64,000 bases of DNA from Cytophagales bacterium (GCA_030446715.1 JAUJMU010000010.1:154880-218879), one strand, 5' to 3'; counted from the first letter of the stretch, positions 30,449-39,566 are shown. Notes: generated from the letters alone by a model not told the origin. Numbers and translations are program-made.

Positions 30449-31252
30449 ATGAATATCCTCATCATCGGTGCCGGCAATATGGGCACCACCTATGCACGTA
30501 GCCTGCTGGCCTCGCACTTTGCCACTACCAGCGAAATGACGCTGCTGATCCGCAGTCAGGCCAGCCGGGAACGTCTCCCCGAAATTCCGGACGCAAATGT
30601 ATTCCGCCAGGCCGGTACGTTTATGGAAGCCGCTGACATCGTGATTGTTTCCGTGAAGCCGCAGGATTTTGCGGCTATGGCTCCGGTCATCCGGCCGTTT
30701 CTCCATCCCTCGCAGATTGTACTGTCCATTATGGCCGGGGTAAGCCTGCAAACCCTGAAAGAGGCGCTGGCTGTGCCTAAAGTGGTGCGGGCCATGCCCA
30801 ACCTGCCGTCCCAGATCGGGATGGGCATGACCGTATTCAGCTGCAGCCCCGACCTCGACCGCAAAGAACTCTTTATTATCCAGAACCTCCTGAATACGAC
30901 CGGCAAATCGCTGTACGTGGAAAACGAAAAGCTGATTGACTCCGCAACGGCGGTTTCGGGGAGCGGCCCGGCTTACGTGTATTACTTCATGAATGCCATG
31001 ATTCAGGCGGGAGTGGAGCTGGGTTTTACACCTGCCCAGGCAGAGTTACTCGTTAACCAGACCTTTATGGGCTCTGTACACCTGCAAAACCGCAACAATC
31101 TTTCCTGCGAAGACCTGATGAAGCGGGTAGCCTCCAAAGGCGGCACCACGGAAGCAGCGTTCCAGGTTTTCAATCAGAAGGATCTCGGATCAGGAATTAT
31201 GGAAGGCCTCCACGGGGCCTACCGCCGGTCTTTGGAATTAGGGAATAAGTAG
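30449..31252 (+). CDS. proC: Pyrroline-5-carboxylate reductase
   Basis: A 267-residue enzyme reducing pyrroline-5-carboxylate to proline with NAD(P)H. The N-terminal nucleotide-binding motif is IIGAGNMG. VSVKPQDF, SIMAGV, RAMPNLPSQIG and the C-terminal substrate-binding stretch SGSGPAYVYYF and KGGTTEAAFQVF are all in place. I started at the ATG at 30449 (MNILIIGAG); an upstream TTG is in frame but adds residues before the Rossmann fold. Its stop leads directly into a palindrome and composite repeat that separates it from the convergent LRR gene. Confidence 0.96.
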   Translation: MNILIIGAGNMGTTYARSLLASHFATTSEMTLLIRSQASRERLPEIPDANVFRQAGTFMEAADIVIVSVKPQDFAAMAPVIRPFLHPSQIVLSIMAGVSLQTLKEALAVPKVVRAMPNLPSQIGMGMTVFSCSPDLDRKELFIIQNLLNTTGKSLYVENEKLIDSATAVSGSGPAYVYYFMNAMIQAGVELGFTPAQAELLVNQTFMGSVHLQNRNNLSCEDLMKRVASKGGTTEAAFQVFNQKDLGSGIMEGLHGAYRRSLELGNK

Positions 31253-31253
31253 G

Positions 31254-31271
31254 GACGCAATGCATTGCGTC
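31254..31271. repeat. Perfect 18-bp palindrome, GACGCAA type
   Basis: GACGCAATGCATTGCGTC, preceded by GTAG and followed by TCTAC. It is related to the GACGCCA palindromes at 998 and 53691. Confidence 0.8.
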
Positions 31272-31391
31272 TCTACAAGTCGCCAGTCGTAAGTGCAGAG
31301 TCCCCGGCAGCAGGCAGTGGCAGCAGGCTGACGCAACTGTTTACCCCCGCCAAACCCCTTACGACTTACGACTGGCCACTTACCACTGATC
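31254..31391. repeat. Composite CGTAAGTC intergenic element with a perfect palindrome
   Basis: It starts one base after the proC stop with an 18-bp perfect palindrome, GACGCAATGCATTGCGTC (31254-31271). The left arm (AAGTCGCCAGTCGTAAGT) follows, then a GGCAG-rich middle, the core CCCGCCAAACCCCTTACG (31346-31363) and the right arm (ACGACTTACGACTGGCCACTTACCACT). Its organisation matches 14103-14246. It ends next to the stop of the convergent LRR gene. Confidence 0.75.
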
Positions 31392-31394
31392 ACT

Positions 31395-32417
31395 TCAATC
31401 CACCACCTGCGCCTGCCGGGTCAGTTGAGTGATCAGTTTTTCAAATTTTGGACGGTTCAGGTCGGGCAACAGGAAAGGGTTGCCGCTCAGAACGATGCGC
31501 TTCAGCTGCGGCAGGGAAGCCAGTTCGTCGGGCAGGTGACCGATGTGGTTGTAGCTGATGTCCAGATCCTGTAATTTGCGAAGTGATGAAACCGGGTGCG
31601 GCACTGCATCAAACCAGTTATAACCCATGTCCAGCACGGTCAGCTCCTGCAAACGGGTACTGCTTTCGGGCAGCCGGTGCAGTTGGTTGTGATGGCAGTA
31701 TACCTCCCTCAGTTTTTCCAGCCTGCCCAGTCCGTCGGGAAGCTTGTCAAGGCGGTTATAGGCAACGGCGAGTACGGTCAGGTTCTGCAGCCTGGTAACG
31801 GCTTCGGGCAGTTGGGTGAGGTCATTGCGGTACAGATCAAGGGTGGTCAGGCGGTGCAGCCGGCCGATTTCTTCCGGAATCCGGGTCAGTTTATTGTTGT
31901 ACAGGTTGATCTCCTGCAGGTTCTTCCAGCGCCTCACCTGTTTTCCCGGTAGTTCCGTAAGCTTGTTGTTTCCCACGACCAGTTGTTGCAATGATTTATT
32001 CCGGGCAATTCCCCGGGGCAGGGCCGTCAGCTTGTTGTATTGCAGGTTCAGAATTTTAAGGTGGCGGTTGCGCTTAAACTTTACCTTGCGCGTGTCCAGT
32101 TCGTTGCCCGAAAGGCTGAGGATTTCCAGGTGCTTCAGGCCTGTCACTTTCCGGGGCAATTGACTGATCTGGTTATTGCTCAGAATCAGTTTTTTGAGAT
32201 TGGTAAAACGATAGACTTCATCCGGCACGGCCGTTAACTGCTGCCCGGTCAGGTCCATTACTTTTACGGTGTCGGGGCGGGTGTTTGCCCGCGCCTCGTC
32301 CAGCGTGGTAATGCTGCCTGCTTCGGGCTTGCCACCGAAAGAAGCGCCAACTACCATTGGCTGCGCAAAGGCAACTGACGAAAGCAGAGCCGGAATGATT
32401 GCTGCTAAAATCCGCAT
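31395..32417 (-). CDS. Secreted leucine-rich repeat protein
   Basis: A 340-residue protein with a signal peptide (residues 1-18, cleavage near FAQ). About eleven LRR units of 21-24 residues fill residues 60-320, with consensus like L-x-x-L-x-L-x-x-N-x-L-x-x-L-P (for example LSNNQISQLP, NNKLTELPG, YNRLDKLPDGLG). The pattern is the bacterial small LRR class seen in Bacteroidota surface proteins. It has no C-terminal T9SS or anchor signal that I can see. It probably binds proteins or peptides in the periplasm or outside; the ligand is unknown. Confidence 0.88.
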   Translation of the reverse strand: MRILAAIIPALLSSVAFAQPMVVGASFGGKPEAGSITTLDEARANTRPDTVKVMDLTGQQLTAVPDEVYRFTNLKKLILSNNQISQLPRKVTGLKHLEILSLSGNELDTRKVKFKRNRHLKILNLQYNKLTALPRGIARNKSLQQLVVGNNKLTELPGKQVRRWKNLQEINLYNNKLTRIPEEIGRLHRLTTLDLYRNDLTQLPEAVTRLQNLTVLAVAYNRLDKLPDGLGRLEKLREVYCHHNQLHRLPESSTRLQELTVLDMGYNWFDAVPHPVSSLRKLQDLDISYNHIGHLPDELASLPQLKRIVLSGNPFLLPDLNRPKFEKLITQLTRQAQVVD

Positions 32418-32534
32418 AAACTAAAAATTGAATTGGGACTGGTAAGGGTAATTTAACTAACTATTTAGTTAAAACAAAGAAAATTGGCCCGGGTTTAACT
32501 GAAAACTTCATTTTCCTGAGAAACCGATATAAGG

Positions 32535-32542
32535 TACCTTTG
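32535..32542 (+). promoter_or_regulatory. Possible -7 box for a small membrane protein gene
   Basis: TACCTTTG, 27 bp before the ATG at 32569. Confidence 0.45.
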
Positions 32543-32568
32543 GCAACCGGTCAAATACTGTTCTGCAT

Positions 32569-32757
32569 ATGGCGAACCCCAAAACCCAGAAGCAAATTTT
32601 TAAGGTAGTGAGTATTCTTTTCGTCCTGCTGATGATTTATTTCACGATTGATATTTTTTCCCGGACCACCATGCCGGGCCGCAAAGGGCAGCTGAAAGAA
32701 CGCATACAGAAAAGAACAGACAGCGATACGATACAGGCGGATACGCTGAGCCGGTGA
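32569..32757 (+). CDS. Small single-pass membrane protein
   Basis: A 62-residue protein with one transmembrane helix at about residues 12-30 (VVSILFVLLMIYFTIDIF) and a basic C-terminal part (RKGQLKERIQKR). A -7 box lies just upstream, and the composition is like other short membrane proteins found in Bacteroidota. I do not recognise a named family. It could be a regulatory micro-protein, but no partner is visible. Confidence 0.6.
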   Translation: MANPKTQKQIFKVVSILFVLLMIYFTIDIFSRTTMPGRKGQLKERIQKRTDSDTIQADTLSR

Positions 32758-32937
32758 AAACTTCCGCCCACCATACTGAAAATATTTAACGGAAAACGGG
32801 GGGGTAAAGTACAGTTCCGGCAACCTTTTCCGTTGCTGCCGGGCGGCTTACCGGACCGGAATCCGGAGCAGGAATGAATGAATTGAAATGATCGTCCCGG
32901 TGTGCAGGACAAGTTTATGGCAGTCTCCACATTATCT

Positions 32938-33030
32938 CTCGCAGATTAACGCAGATAAGGACGCAGATCAACGCTGATGTTGATCTTTCATCAGCGAACA
33001 TCGGCGGTTCAATCCGCGGAAATCTGTGGG
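32938..33030. repeat. GCAGAT quasi-tandem array with hairpin
   Basis: GCAGATTAAC, GCAGATAAGGAC, GCAGATCAAC and GCTGATGTTGATC stand in tandem from 32941. GCTGATG (32973-32979) pairs with CATCAGC (32989-32995), and the far side carries CGCGGAAATCTG, complementary in part to the GCAGATT units. This is a different word family from the CGTAAGTC arrays. Confidence 0.6.
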
Positions 33031-33154
33031 AACAATTGTCTCCGGCGAGCCTTCGGGTGCTCAGCGAAGCTTAATTTGCCCCCTTTCATCAGACCTAATA
33101 AACTTGTTCTGCACCCGCTGGCCCGCGCCCTCCTGCGGGTCGGCGTTTTTCGTA

Positions 33155-33162
33155 TAACTTTG
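33155..33162 (+). promoter_or_regulatory. Possible -7 box for the cytochrome c gene
   Basis: TAACTTTG matches TAnnTTTG, 21 bp before the ATG at 33183. Confidence 0.5.
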
Positions 33163-33182
33163 CAAAAAAATCAACTTTTCCC

Positions 33183-33665
33183 ATGCAACATATCCGTCAA
33201 CTTCAGACTGCCCTGACCATACTCATGGGTGCCCTTGTGCTGCTGATCATCAGTGGAATTGTTTTGATCTATTCCTATTCTCCGGGAGAACAGACAGCCG
33301 TTGCCGCCAGCACGGGTACCGCACCGCGGGCCGATGATCCCGGTCAGGAGGCCACTGTCCAGCCTGCTGCGCTTGATGAGGTGGCCCAGGCCGGGAAAAG
33401 TTTGTTCAATAACAATTGCACCGTCTGCCACTCACTGGGAGCCGAAACACTGGTCGGACCCGGGTTAAAAGGCCTCAATCAACGCCGTCCGGAAGCCTGG
33501 CTGATCAGCTGGATAAAAAATTCCCAGCAGGTGATTGACAGCGGTGATCAATACGCAGTGACGCTCTTCAACAAGTTCAATAAGACGCCGATGCCAGCTT
33601 ACACTGATTTTTCAGATGACCAGATCCGGTCCATCCTGAAATACATCGAAGTGGCGGGACAGTGA
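33183..33665 (+). CDS. Membrane-anchored class I cytochrome c
   Basis: A 160-residue protein with an N-terminal membrane anchor (about residues 10-31, uncleaved) and a periplasmic cytochrome c domain from about 68. The heme-binding motif is CTVCH at residues 79-83, and M137 in NKTPMPAY is a good candidate axial ligand. A low-complexity linker rich in A, T and G joins the two. It should carry electrons at the membrane surface. No oxidase or complex III genes adjoin it, so the partner is unknown. Confidence 0.9.
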   Translation: MQHIRQLQTALTILMGALVLLIISGIVLIYSYSPGEQTAVAASTGTAPRADDPGQEATVQPAALDEVAQAGKSLFNNNCTVCHSLGAETLVGPGLKGLNQRRPEAWLISWIKNSQQVIDSGDQYAVTLFNKFNKTPMPAYTDFSDDQIRSILKYIEVAGQ

Positions 33666-33766
33666 TAATTGACAATTGACAATGATGCGGTGACAGGCCG
33701 GATTTGGTGGATCGGGGGCTGAGGGGGCATTGCCATTTATCTGTCACGGTTCTTTTTGACGAATAG

Positions 33767-33799
33767 AAAACGGCCGGAGTATAATGCTCCGGCCGTTTT
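33767..33799. terminator. Bidirectional terminator
   Basis: AAAACGGCCGGAG (33767-33779) pairs with CTCCGGCCGTTTT (33787-33799), loop of 7, T on both strands. It lies between the cytochrome c and cysK genes, which converge. Confidence 0.9.
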
Positions 33800-33864
33800 A
33801 TTTTATGCTCCTTACAGTCAACCAGTAACCAAAAACCAATAAACACCAACCAGTAACAACCCCA

Positions 33865-34781
33865 TCACACGAACAAAACCACTATCGACAGGTACCGCTC
33901 GCCGGTGTCGTACCAGAAGGTAAGCACTTTAGATAAGTCGGGGTCTCGGGCAGTTTTTTTGCCACCGCTGCCAGTGATGCCCCGGACGAGATGCCGACAA
34001 AAATACCTTCTTCCCTCGCCGCCCGTACCGAATAACTGAAAGATTCCTCCTTGCTTACCTGAATCACACCGTCGAGGCGGTCCTTGTGCAGGTTTTTGGG
34101 AATAAAGCCGGCACCGATGCCTTGAATCGGGTGGGGGCTGGGCAAGCCGCCGCCGATCACCGGAGACAGGGCCGGTTCAACGGCAAAAGACTTCATCCGC
34201 GGAAATTTATCTTTCAGTACGCTGTCGCAGGCAGTAATGTGACCGCCGGTGCCCACGCCGGTAATCATGTAATCAATTCCATCCGGAAAGTCGCGGAGAA
34301 TTTCCAGCGCCGTGGTGTCGCGGTGAATCTGAATGTTGGCCTCGTTGTCAAACTGGCTGGGCATCCACGCTTTCGGGTTGGAGTTCACGATTTCCTGAGC
34401 TTTCTCAATGGCACCCTTCATGCCCTTTTCCCGGGGCGTGAGTTCAAACGTGGCACCGTACGCCGACATCAGCCGCCGGCGCTCAATGGACATGGACTCG
34501 GGCATGACCAACACCAGTTTGTAGCCCTTCACGGCGGCTACCATGGCCAGCCCGACCCCCGTGTTTCCCGAAGTAGGCTCCACGATGATGCTGTCGGGCT
34601 GCAGAATCCCTTTCTTTTCGGCGTCTTCGATCATGGATAGCGCAATGCGGTCCTTGATGCTGCCGCCGGGGTTGGCTCTTTCCAGTTTCATCCAGACCTC
34701 CACGTTGCGGTTGGCAAACAGGCGGTTGATCCGGACGTGGGGCGTATCTCCTATGGTCTCCAGAATACTTTGGGCTTTCAT
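33865..34781 (-). pseudogene. cysK: Cysteine synthase A, C-terminal frameshift
   Basis: About 305 residues when repaired. It catalyses O-acetylserine plus sulfide to cysteine, with PLP bound to K43 ([10 protein letters not shown]). The phosphate loop TSGNTG, the TGVGTGGHI segment and the SSGASLAA substrate loop are all intact. The main frame then ends in unusual residues. One missing base in a G4 run at 33940-33943 (C4 on the coding strand) restores the usual [15 protein letters not shown] tail and a stop at 33865. It lies 59 bp downstream of cysE on the same strand, a probable operon. I consider the indel a likely sequence error. Confidence 0.88.
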
Positions 34782-34840
34782 ACAGATTTTTATAATTGAT
34801 AATTAAGCATTCAAAATTCAACATTCCCGAAGGGGAGCTG

Positions 34841-35680
34841 TCAGATGTAAAAGTCCAGATACTCTTCGTGTTTCCGGTTGTTGCTGACCTTGATCTGGCT
34901 CTTGTGATACACTTTAGAATAGGGCTGTACGCTTTCCGTCAGCCATACGTTGCCACCGATCACGCTGTGATGCCCGACTACTACATTGCCCCCGAGAATG
35001 GTAGCCCCGGCGTAGATGACTACGTGGTCCTCAATGGTGGGGTGGCGTTTGGTATTGGCCAGTGTTTTTTCTACACTTACCGCTCCGAGTGTAACACCCT
35101 GATACAGTTTTACGTGATTTCCGATCACGGTTGTCTGCCCGATTACAATGCCTGTCCCGTGGTCAATGCAGAAATATTCGCCGATGCCGGCCCCGGGGTG
35201 AATATCAATGCCCGTCTGCTGGTGGGCAAATTCGGTGAGCATCCGCGGCACCAGAGGAACCCCAAGTCCGCACAGCTGATGGGCAATGCGGTAGATGCCG
35301 ATGGCAAAAAAACCGGGATACGTCAGGATCACTTCGGTGGTATCCGCGGCGGCGGGATCTTCCAGGACTATGGCTTCGGCATCCTTGCAGAGGAGTTCAT
35401 AAATGACGGGCAGCGTTTCAAAAAACCGGTCGGCGGTTTCGGCCGGCGATTCCCGGAGCTGGTCCCTGAGCGGTTGCAGCAGTTTGCGCAGGTCCTTGTT
35501 CAGCTGGAAAAGCTGGGCACTGACGGCATCTTCCGACGAAAAGCGGTTTTCGGCAAGGAAATGCGGAAAAAGGACCTCCAGTATCCGTTCCGCAAAATAA
35601 TACACCTCCGGTTTCTGCGGGAGATTGCGGTGGGAGGCGTGGGACTGATATAGGCGGGAAATAAAAAACTGGTCGGACAT
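34841..35680 (-). CDS. cysE: Serine O-acetyltransferase
   Basis: A 279-residue enzyme acetylating serine with acetyl-CoA, the step before CysK. The N-terminal helical domain is followed by a left-handed beta helix of hexapeptide repeats at about 165-255. Its motifs include GAGIGEYFCIDHGTGIVIG, GVTLGAVSVEK, and HPTIEDHVVIYAGATILGG. The start at 35680 (MSDQFFISRLYQ) is preferred to an open reading from 35746. It lies between isochorismate synthase and cysK on the same strand. The sequence is of the longer SAT class found in Bacteroidota. Confidence 0.94.
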   Translation of the reverse strand: MSDQFFISRLYQSHASHRNLPQKPEVYYFAERILEVLFPHFLAENRFSSEDAVSAQLFQLNKDLRKLLQPLRDQLRESPAETADRFFETLPVIYELLCKDAEAIVLEDPAAADTTEVILTYPGFFAIGIYRIAHQLCGLGVPLVPRMLTEFAHQQTGIDIHPGAGIGEYFCIDHGTGIVIGQTTVIGNHVKLYQGVTLGAVSVEKTLANTKRHPTIEDHVVIYAGATILGGNVVVGHHSVIGGNVWLTESVQPYSKVYHKSQIKVSNNRKHEEYLDFYI

Positions 35681-35748
35681 AAGGCGGGAAGGTTTGAATG
35701 CTGACACAAATGGGCCTGGATGGAAATCCGGAACAATTCTTTGCAATA

Positions 35749-36996
35749 CTACTCAATCCTATAGACTTGATGATTGGCTCCCAGCACATGATACATCGTC
35801 TGGCACTTCAGTTCGGTTTCACGCCATTCTTTCTCCGCCACCGAACTAGCCGTAATTCCAGCCCCGGCGTAGAGAATAGCTCCGTTTTCCAGCCATTGGG
35901 AGCACCGCAGGTTTACGTAAAGATGGCTTTCCTCCTCCAGGTTAACCGGCCCGAGATAGCCGCTGTAAAATGCCCGGTCGTATCCTTCATTTTCCCGGAT
36001 AAAACGTAAGGCTGCTTCTTTAGGCATGCCGCAAACGGCAGACGTAGGGTGGAGGAGCCGCAGCATCACCGTTCCCAGTTGCGGGAAGCCCGTAGCCTGC
36101 GTATCCACCTGAAAATCGGTTCGCAGGTGCATCAGGTTACCGGCCACCACCGTTTTCGGACCGTCTTCTTCGAACTCCCTCAACCGGATCTGCTTAAAGC
36201 AATTGATAATGTAACGGCTCACAAGTGCTTGTTCCTCAATTTCCTTTTGCGTCCAGGCCACTTGGGAGGGCGGCACCTCAGGGAGATACGGCTGCGTACC
36301 GGCAAGCGCCATGGTCCTGAAAATCCGGTGGCGGTCCACGCTGACCAGAATTTCGGGTGAAGCGCCCATCCAGGTGCCGTGGCCGGGCACACTCACCAGC
36401 GACACAAAGGCCAGCGGGTAATGGCGGCACAACCGGAGGTAAGTTTGCATCTGGTCAAAATCTCCCGGCAGGGGTACCTTTTTTTGCCGCGACAACACTA
36501 CTTTCTGAAAACGGCCTTCCCGGATGGCCGCTACGGCCCGGTCAACGGCGGTGCGGAAGTGATCCTCCGCGCCAGGGGCCTCCGGGTAGCCGGAGCCTTC
36601 CGGAGTCTGCACCAGTTCCGGTTGGCGGATGTTGTCCCTGGACAAAAGGTCAACCGCCGATTGAAATTTCAGGTAGGGGGTATGCAGTTCCGCCGGTACA
36701 GCATGATCTTCGGCCAGCGGTAAGCCTTGCCTGAAAACATAATGCAGGTGGGCGTTGAGGAACAGACCTTTTTCACCAGACAAGTTTCCGAACGGACAAA
36801 AGGCAAATCCGGCGGGTAGTTCTTCAAAGTCAATGGCCGTCCCGAGCGGCTGGCCGGACAGATCAACCAGGATGTGAACTGTATCATTCCGGGGCAGTCT
36901 CCATACCGCCACCGGCAGTCCCAACTGTTTGGCCGACAGCCAGATAGCTTTCTGCAAGACGCTGGTTGACCCGATATGTGAATGTACCGTAAGCAA
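35749..36996 (-). CDS. menF: Isochorismate synthase
   Basis: A chorismate-binding family enzyme converting chorismate to isochorismate, an entry to menaquinone (or siderophores). The catalytic C-terminal domain shows FQKVVLSRQKKV, GASPEIL, ALAGTQ, EIEEQALVSRYI, and HPTSAVCGMPKEAALRFIRENEGYDRAFYSGYLGPV, all typical. No ATG is available at the N-terminus. TTG at 36996 gives LLTVHSHIG, close to what I expect; an open reading to 37092 overlaps the previous gene. Upstream, a hotdog thioesterase ends about 93 bp away, consistent with a menaquinone gene set. No men genes other than these are visible. Confidence 0.87.
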   Translation of the reverse strand: MLTVHSHIGSTSVLQKAIWLSAKQLGLPVAVWRLPRNDTVHILVDLSGQPLGTAIDFEELPAGFAFCPFGNLSGEKGLFLNAHLHYVFRQGLPLAEDHAVPAELHTPYLKFQSAVDLLSRDNIRQPELVQTPEGSGYPEAPGAEDHFRTAVDRAVAAIREGRFQKVVLSRQKKVPLPGDFDQMQTYLRLCRHYPLAFVSLVSVPGHGTWMGASPEILVSVDRHRIFRTMALAGTQPYLPEVPPSQVAWTQKEIEEQALVSRYIINCFKQIRLREFEEDGPKTVVAGNLMHLRTDFQVDTQATGFPQLGTVMLRLLHPTSAVCGMPKEAALRFIRENEGYDRAFYSGYLGPVNLEEESHLYVNLRCSQWLENGAILYAGAGITASSVAEKEWRETELKCQTMYHVLGANHQVYRIE

Positions 36997-37088
36997 GTCG
37001 GAGGTTTTAGGTTGGCAATGGGGTGATGACTTTCCCGGAGCAAGAATTTTGGGGAAAAGCCCGCAAATGTAAAACCAAAAAAGCCGGC

Positions 37089-37456
37089 TCAAAGTTTACG
37101 GTCCAGTACTGCCATCGTCAGCCGGCTGATGCAGACAAGTTTACCCGTTTCGTCAGTGATGCGGATTTCCCAGACCTGCGTGGTCCGGCCAATGTGCAGG
37201 GGAGTGGTCCGGCCGTAGACATACCCGCCCGATACGCCCCGGATGTGATTGGCATTGATGTCAAGCCCCACGCAGTATTGCTTTTCGGGATCAATGGTGC
37301 AGAAACTTCCGACGCTGCCCAGGGTTTCGGCCAGCACTACCGAGGCTCCGCCGTGCAGCAGCCCCATCGGCTGCCGGGTGCGGTGGTCAACGGGCATCCG
37401 GGCACACAGGTAGTCCCCCCGATTTTGGTGTATTCAATGCCGAGGAATCCGGCCAT
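37089..37456 (-). pseudogene. PaaI-type hotdog thioesterase, one indel
   Basis: About 122 residues when repaired. The start frame reads MAGFLGIEYTKIGG. After a missing base in the C6 run at 37415-37420 (G6 on the coding strand), the rest is in another frame: ARMPVDHRTRQPMGLLHGGASVVLAETLGSVG, then GLDINANHIRG. HGG with the acidic residue of the following helix is the usual hotdog catalytic block. Its position before isochorismate synthase suggests it could be the DHNA-CoA thioesterase of menaquinone synthesis. The exact start is unsure because no clear ATG precedes MAGFLG. Confidence 0.8.
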
Positions 37457-37581
37457 GTTGCCTTGACTCAACTGGTTTAACTTCAGGTGAGGGTGATGTG
37501 AGGAGGAATCATGGGCAAGGAGAATGATTAGGGGAGAATACTTTAATTTTGCGCCACAAAGGTGCCGCAATTTATGGCTGA

Positions 37582-38198
37582 ATGAACGTGAAAACTAAAG
37601 AAATTTATCTGATCCGGCACGGCGGCAGCGCAGTACAACCTGATGGGGATTGTGCAGGGCGGCGGTGTGGACACCGACCTGAATGACACCGGCCGGATGC
37701 AGGCTCAGGCGTTCTTTCATGCTTACAAAGATATCCCCTTCGATAAAGTTTACACCTCGGCCCTGAAGCGTGCCATTCAGTCGGTTGAATCCTTTATCAA
37801 CCTGGGTTTACCCTGGGAACGGCACGCCGGGCTCAATGAAATGAGCTGGGGCGTGAGGGAAGGCAGGAGGTTACGCCGGAGGAAGATGCATCCTATTACA
37901 ACCCTCCGGCGGTGGAGTGAAGGAGAAACCGGTCTCCGTCTGAAGGAGGCGAAAGTCCCAGGAACTGTATGACCGTCAGAAGCCGGTGCTGGAGCTGATT
38001 CTTGGCGCGGCCGGAGGAGGAAAAGATCTGATCTGCATGCACGGCCGGGCCATGCGCATGTTCTTGTGCCTGATGCTCAACTACCGCTGCACTGCATGGA
38101 CGTGTTTGAACATCAGAATCTTTTGCCTCTATCAGCTCACGTGGACCGGGAGCATGTTTGTGGTAAACAAGGCAAATGAGTGGGGCATCTGGAAGTGA
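37582..38198 (+). pseudogene. Histidine phosphatase (phosphoglycerate mutase-like), many indels
   Basis: Joined frames give LIRHG, then QYNLMGIVQGGGVDTDLNDTGRMQAQAFF, AIQSVESF, LNEMSWG, TPEEDASYY, RWSEGETG, ELYDRQKPVLELILGAAG, CMHGRAMRMFLCLMLNY and a LYQLTWTGSMFVVNKANEW tail. At least five frame changes occur, mostly around short runs. The catalytic RHG is still visible, but the E-T/Q-Y after it has been altered by the first indel. Family members are phosphatases or mutases of small phosphorylated substrates. It is a copy of a usually intact gene of about 205 residues; sequence errors are suspected. Confidence 0.8.
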
Positions 38199-38244
38199 TA
38201 AGTGATAAGTGGTAAGGGATACTGCCTGCTCTGCACTTACCACT
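38199..38244. repeat. AGTGATAAGT array with facing arm
   Basis: The array begins in the stop codon of the preceding gene (GTGATAAGTGATAAGTGGTAAG). AAGTGGTAAG (38207-38216) faces CTTACCACT (38236-38244). It is a short version of the composite elements. Confidence 0.65.
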
Positions 38245-38444
38245 GTCAGCGCACCGCTTTCAACCACTGATCCAGCAATAATGTTCCCTCTGATGGATTA
38301 AGGGCGGAAACCGGAAAAAATAAGTATTTTCGGTTGTTGGTACATAGCCTGCGTGAGGAGGGCTCGGTACCTCCAATATTAAATTTTTATGATTGCCAAT
38401 CTTGTCACCCCGTCCTACCAGCCACTAAATCAGCCGGATTAACC

Positions 38445-39478
38445 ATGAGCCGGAAGCAACTGTACTGGATTTGTCAGATCGCCGGCTGGATCACCTACAG
38501 CATGTCTGAACTGCTTGCTCTACAGTTTCCGGTTCGGTTACAGCGACAGCCTGATCATCAATGCGCTGGTTACGCTGGTGCTGGGCATTGTCGTGACGCA
38601 CTGCTACCGGCTGATCATCAAAAACCTGTCGTGGCTGGATCTGCCGCTTGCCAAACTGGTTCCCGGATAATTTCCTCGGTTCTTTTCATGGGGTTTATCA
38701 TGCTGATTTTCAGCTTACTGCTTGATTACCTTACGGTTCCCTACATCCGGGAGTCCATTCTGGAGCGGGGCATTCCGCTTGATTTATCATGGGCGGCTAC
38801 CTCAATATGTGCAAGCACGCCTGCTTTGGTCGCTGCTCTACGTTTTTCCAATATTTTGAACGATCAAGAAAAATGAAGTGGAACGCCTGAAGCTGGAGGC
38901 ATCGGTGAAAGATTTTGAAGCCAAAATGCTCCGGGCCCAGCTCAATCCGCCCTTATGTTCAATTCCTGAACAGCATCCGCGCCCTGGTGCTCGAAAATCG
39001 GAAAAAGCGCAGGTGTCCGTGTCTCCGCCTCTCCAACCTGCTCCGCAATTGCCTGGTGGCGGACCGCCAGAAAACCGTGACGCTCGGCGAAGAACTCAAA
39101 ACCGTTCAGGACTACCTGTCACTCGAAAAGATCCGCTACGAAGACCGCCTCAACGTCCGGACCGACATTCAGCCCGAATCCCTCAGCGTCCAAGTGCCTC
39201 CCATGATGGTGCAGACCCTTGTGGAAAACGCCGTAAAACACGGCATTTCCAAACCGCTGAAGGGCGGCTTTATTTCCATTGAATCCCGGCTGGAGGGCAA
39301 TTTTCTGAACCTTGCGATCCGGAATACCGGGGTGCTCGGCCACACCGACTCCGGCGGCTTCGGGCTGATCAACACCTCGCAGCGCCTCAGCCTGATCTAC
39401 GGCCCGACAGCCTCCTTCCTGATCTCTCAGGAAACGGAGGATGTGGTGTGTGCCCGCATAAAACTGCCCGTACAGTAG
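38445..39478 (+). pseudogene. LytS/YehU-type sensor histidine kinase, many indels
   Basis: Joined frames give a membrane sensor kinase of about 345 residues. There are four membrane segments (IAGWITYSMSELL, INALVTLVLGIVVTHCY, IISSVLFMGFIMLIFSLLL, and WSLLYVFFQYF). The His_kinase domain follows (AKMLRAQLNPxxxFNSLNSIRALVLEN), then MVQTLVENAVKHG with the ATP-binding Asn and GGFGLINTSQRL. Indels near 38520, 38670, 38790, 38820, 38850, 38870 and in the H-box at about 38945-38970 destroy the frame. The intact LytTR regulator begins 88 bp later, so this was its partner. The density of indels suggests low-quality sequence. Confidence 0.85.
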
Positions 39479-39566
39479 GGGAGTATTGTACAATCCGCTT
39501 ATTCAGGTATTTTTATGTCTGTGATAAAAGGCAGAGAAATTTTCCCCTGTATTACCAACTGCAACC

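Larger units (their letters stand above)
32758..33182. other. Gap of about 425 bp containing a GCAGAT repeat region
   Basis: No gene is seen. The region includes the GCAGAT array at 32938-33030 and, at the right end, the cytochrome c promoter. The left part resembles ordinary intergenic sequence. Confidence 0.5.

Noticed and set aside
33865-34781. True gene loss of cysK
   Set aside because: A single missing base in a G4 run explains the break, and cysE beside it is intact. I prefer sequence error, though I keep the pseudogene label because the given sequence is frameshifted.
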